Shown piece by piece: positions 63,967 to 64,000 of a stretch of 64,000 nt of DNA. Each line of letters opens with the position of its first letter. The first letter of the stretch is position 1. A program made the position numbers and the translations under genes. Origin of the DNA: JADCRZ01 sp037718865 (GTDB taxonomy: Bacteria; Bacteroidota; Bacteroidia; Chitinophagales; Chitinophagaceae); assembly GCA_037718865.1 (NCBI GenBank), contig JBBJMP010000006.1:248001-312000 (forward strand). The letters are read 5' to 3'. The notes below the pieces were generated by a model. That model ran no database searches, was not told where the DNA came from, and saw nothing but the letters and a program-made list of their open reading frames with translations.

Positions 63967-64000
63967 ATTTATTTTAAAAGTATAAAATTCTATATTTGAT

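Noticed and set aside
1..64000. tRNA or rRNA genes
   Set aside because: Intergenic regions were scanned for T-loop-like GGTTCRA sequences with flanking stems and none was convincing.

Overview
The window reads as a chromosomal segment of a Bacteroidota bacterium, most likely a Chitinophagaceae-type soil or freshwater organism. This rests on a SusC/SusD pair, two giant proteins with type IX secretion (T9SS) C-terminal sorting domains, an UpxY-type NusG paralogue, a flexirubin/zeaxanthin-style carotenoid cluster, a two-component-regulator-propeller histidine kinase, DUF4174/DUF6934-type proteins, weak or absent Shine-Dalgarno sequences and TAnnTTTG-like promoter elements. No 16S or other phylogenetic marker is present, so the genus is not determined.

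Layout. 1-2.1 kb: end of an exopolysaccharide region (tail of an unidentified gene, CpsB-type tyrosine phosphatase, GT4 glycosyltransferase). 2.2-8.7 kb: carotenoid block, with a cobalamin-binding MerR regulator (CarH/LitR-like) and an ECF sigma factor ahead of crtI-crtB-idi-crtZ-crtY, sufficient to turn GGPP into zeaxanthin (crtE is not here). 8.8-11.7 kb: xylulokinase and xylose isomerase. 11.7-14.8 kb: an orphan UpxY antiterminator, a small convergent ORF and a PQQ-dependent dehydrogenase with an embedded cytochrome c domain. 14.8-26.6 kb: a duplicated locus with a stand-alone propeptide-like protein and two ~1765-residue T9SS-secreted subtilase-fold proteins in tandem, with homologous leaders and each followed by a strong hairpin terminator. 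26.6-30.2 kb: two small hypotheticals, xseA-xseB, a GH18 chitinase. 30.4-34.4 kb (minus): DUF1080 protein, Tat-exported Gfo/Idh/MocA oxidoreductase, MBL-fold hydrolase, SnoaL-like lipoprotein. 35-43 kb: small envelope proteins and lipoproteins (one frameshifted) and a sensor kinase/NarL-type response regulator pair. 43.1 kb: DUF4174.

43.5-49.0 kb is a gene graveyard: decayed DUF2071 and dienelactone-hydrolase genes, a truncated DUF6934 gene fused to a 5'-truncated, twice-frameshifted IS630-family transposase that is split by an apparently intact 2441-nt group II intron, a decayed PD-(D/E)xK gene, and a MNT nucleotidyltransferase antitoxin whose HEPN toxin partner is cut to 35 residues.

49.1-63.7 kb (minus) is one polysaccharide utilisation locus, transcribed susC-susD-GH32-alcohol dehydrogenase-polyol dehydrogenase-FGGY kinase-polyol dehydrogenase-sugar porter-GH32-like lipoprotein. 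The intact GH32 points to a beta-fructan or other fructoside. The cytoplasmic part is unusual: no PfkB/ROK fructokinase, but two mannitol-dehydrogenase-family paralogues flanking and translationally coupled to an FGGY kinase, plus a degenerate GH32 homologue without its catalytic motifs. This locus and the Glu-for-His subtilase pair are the most promising candidates for undescribed biology.
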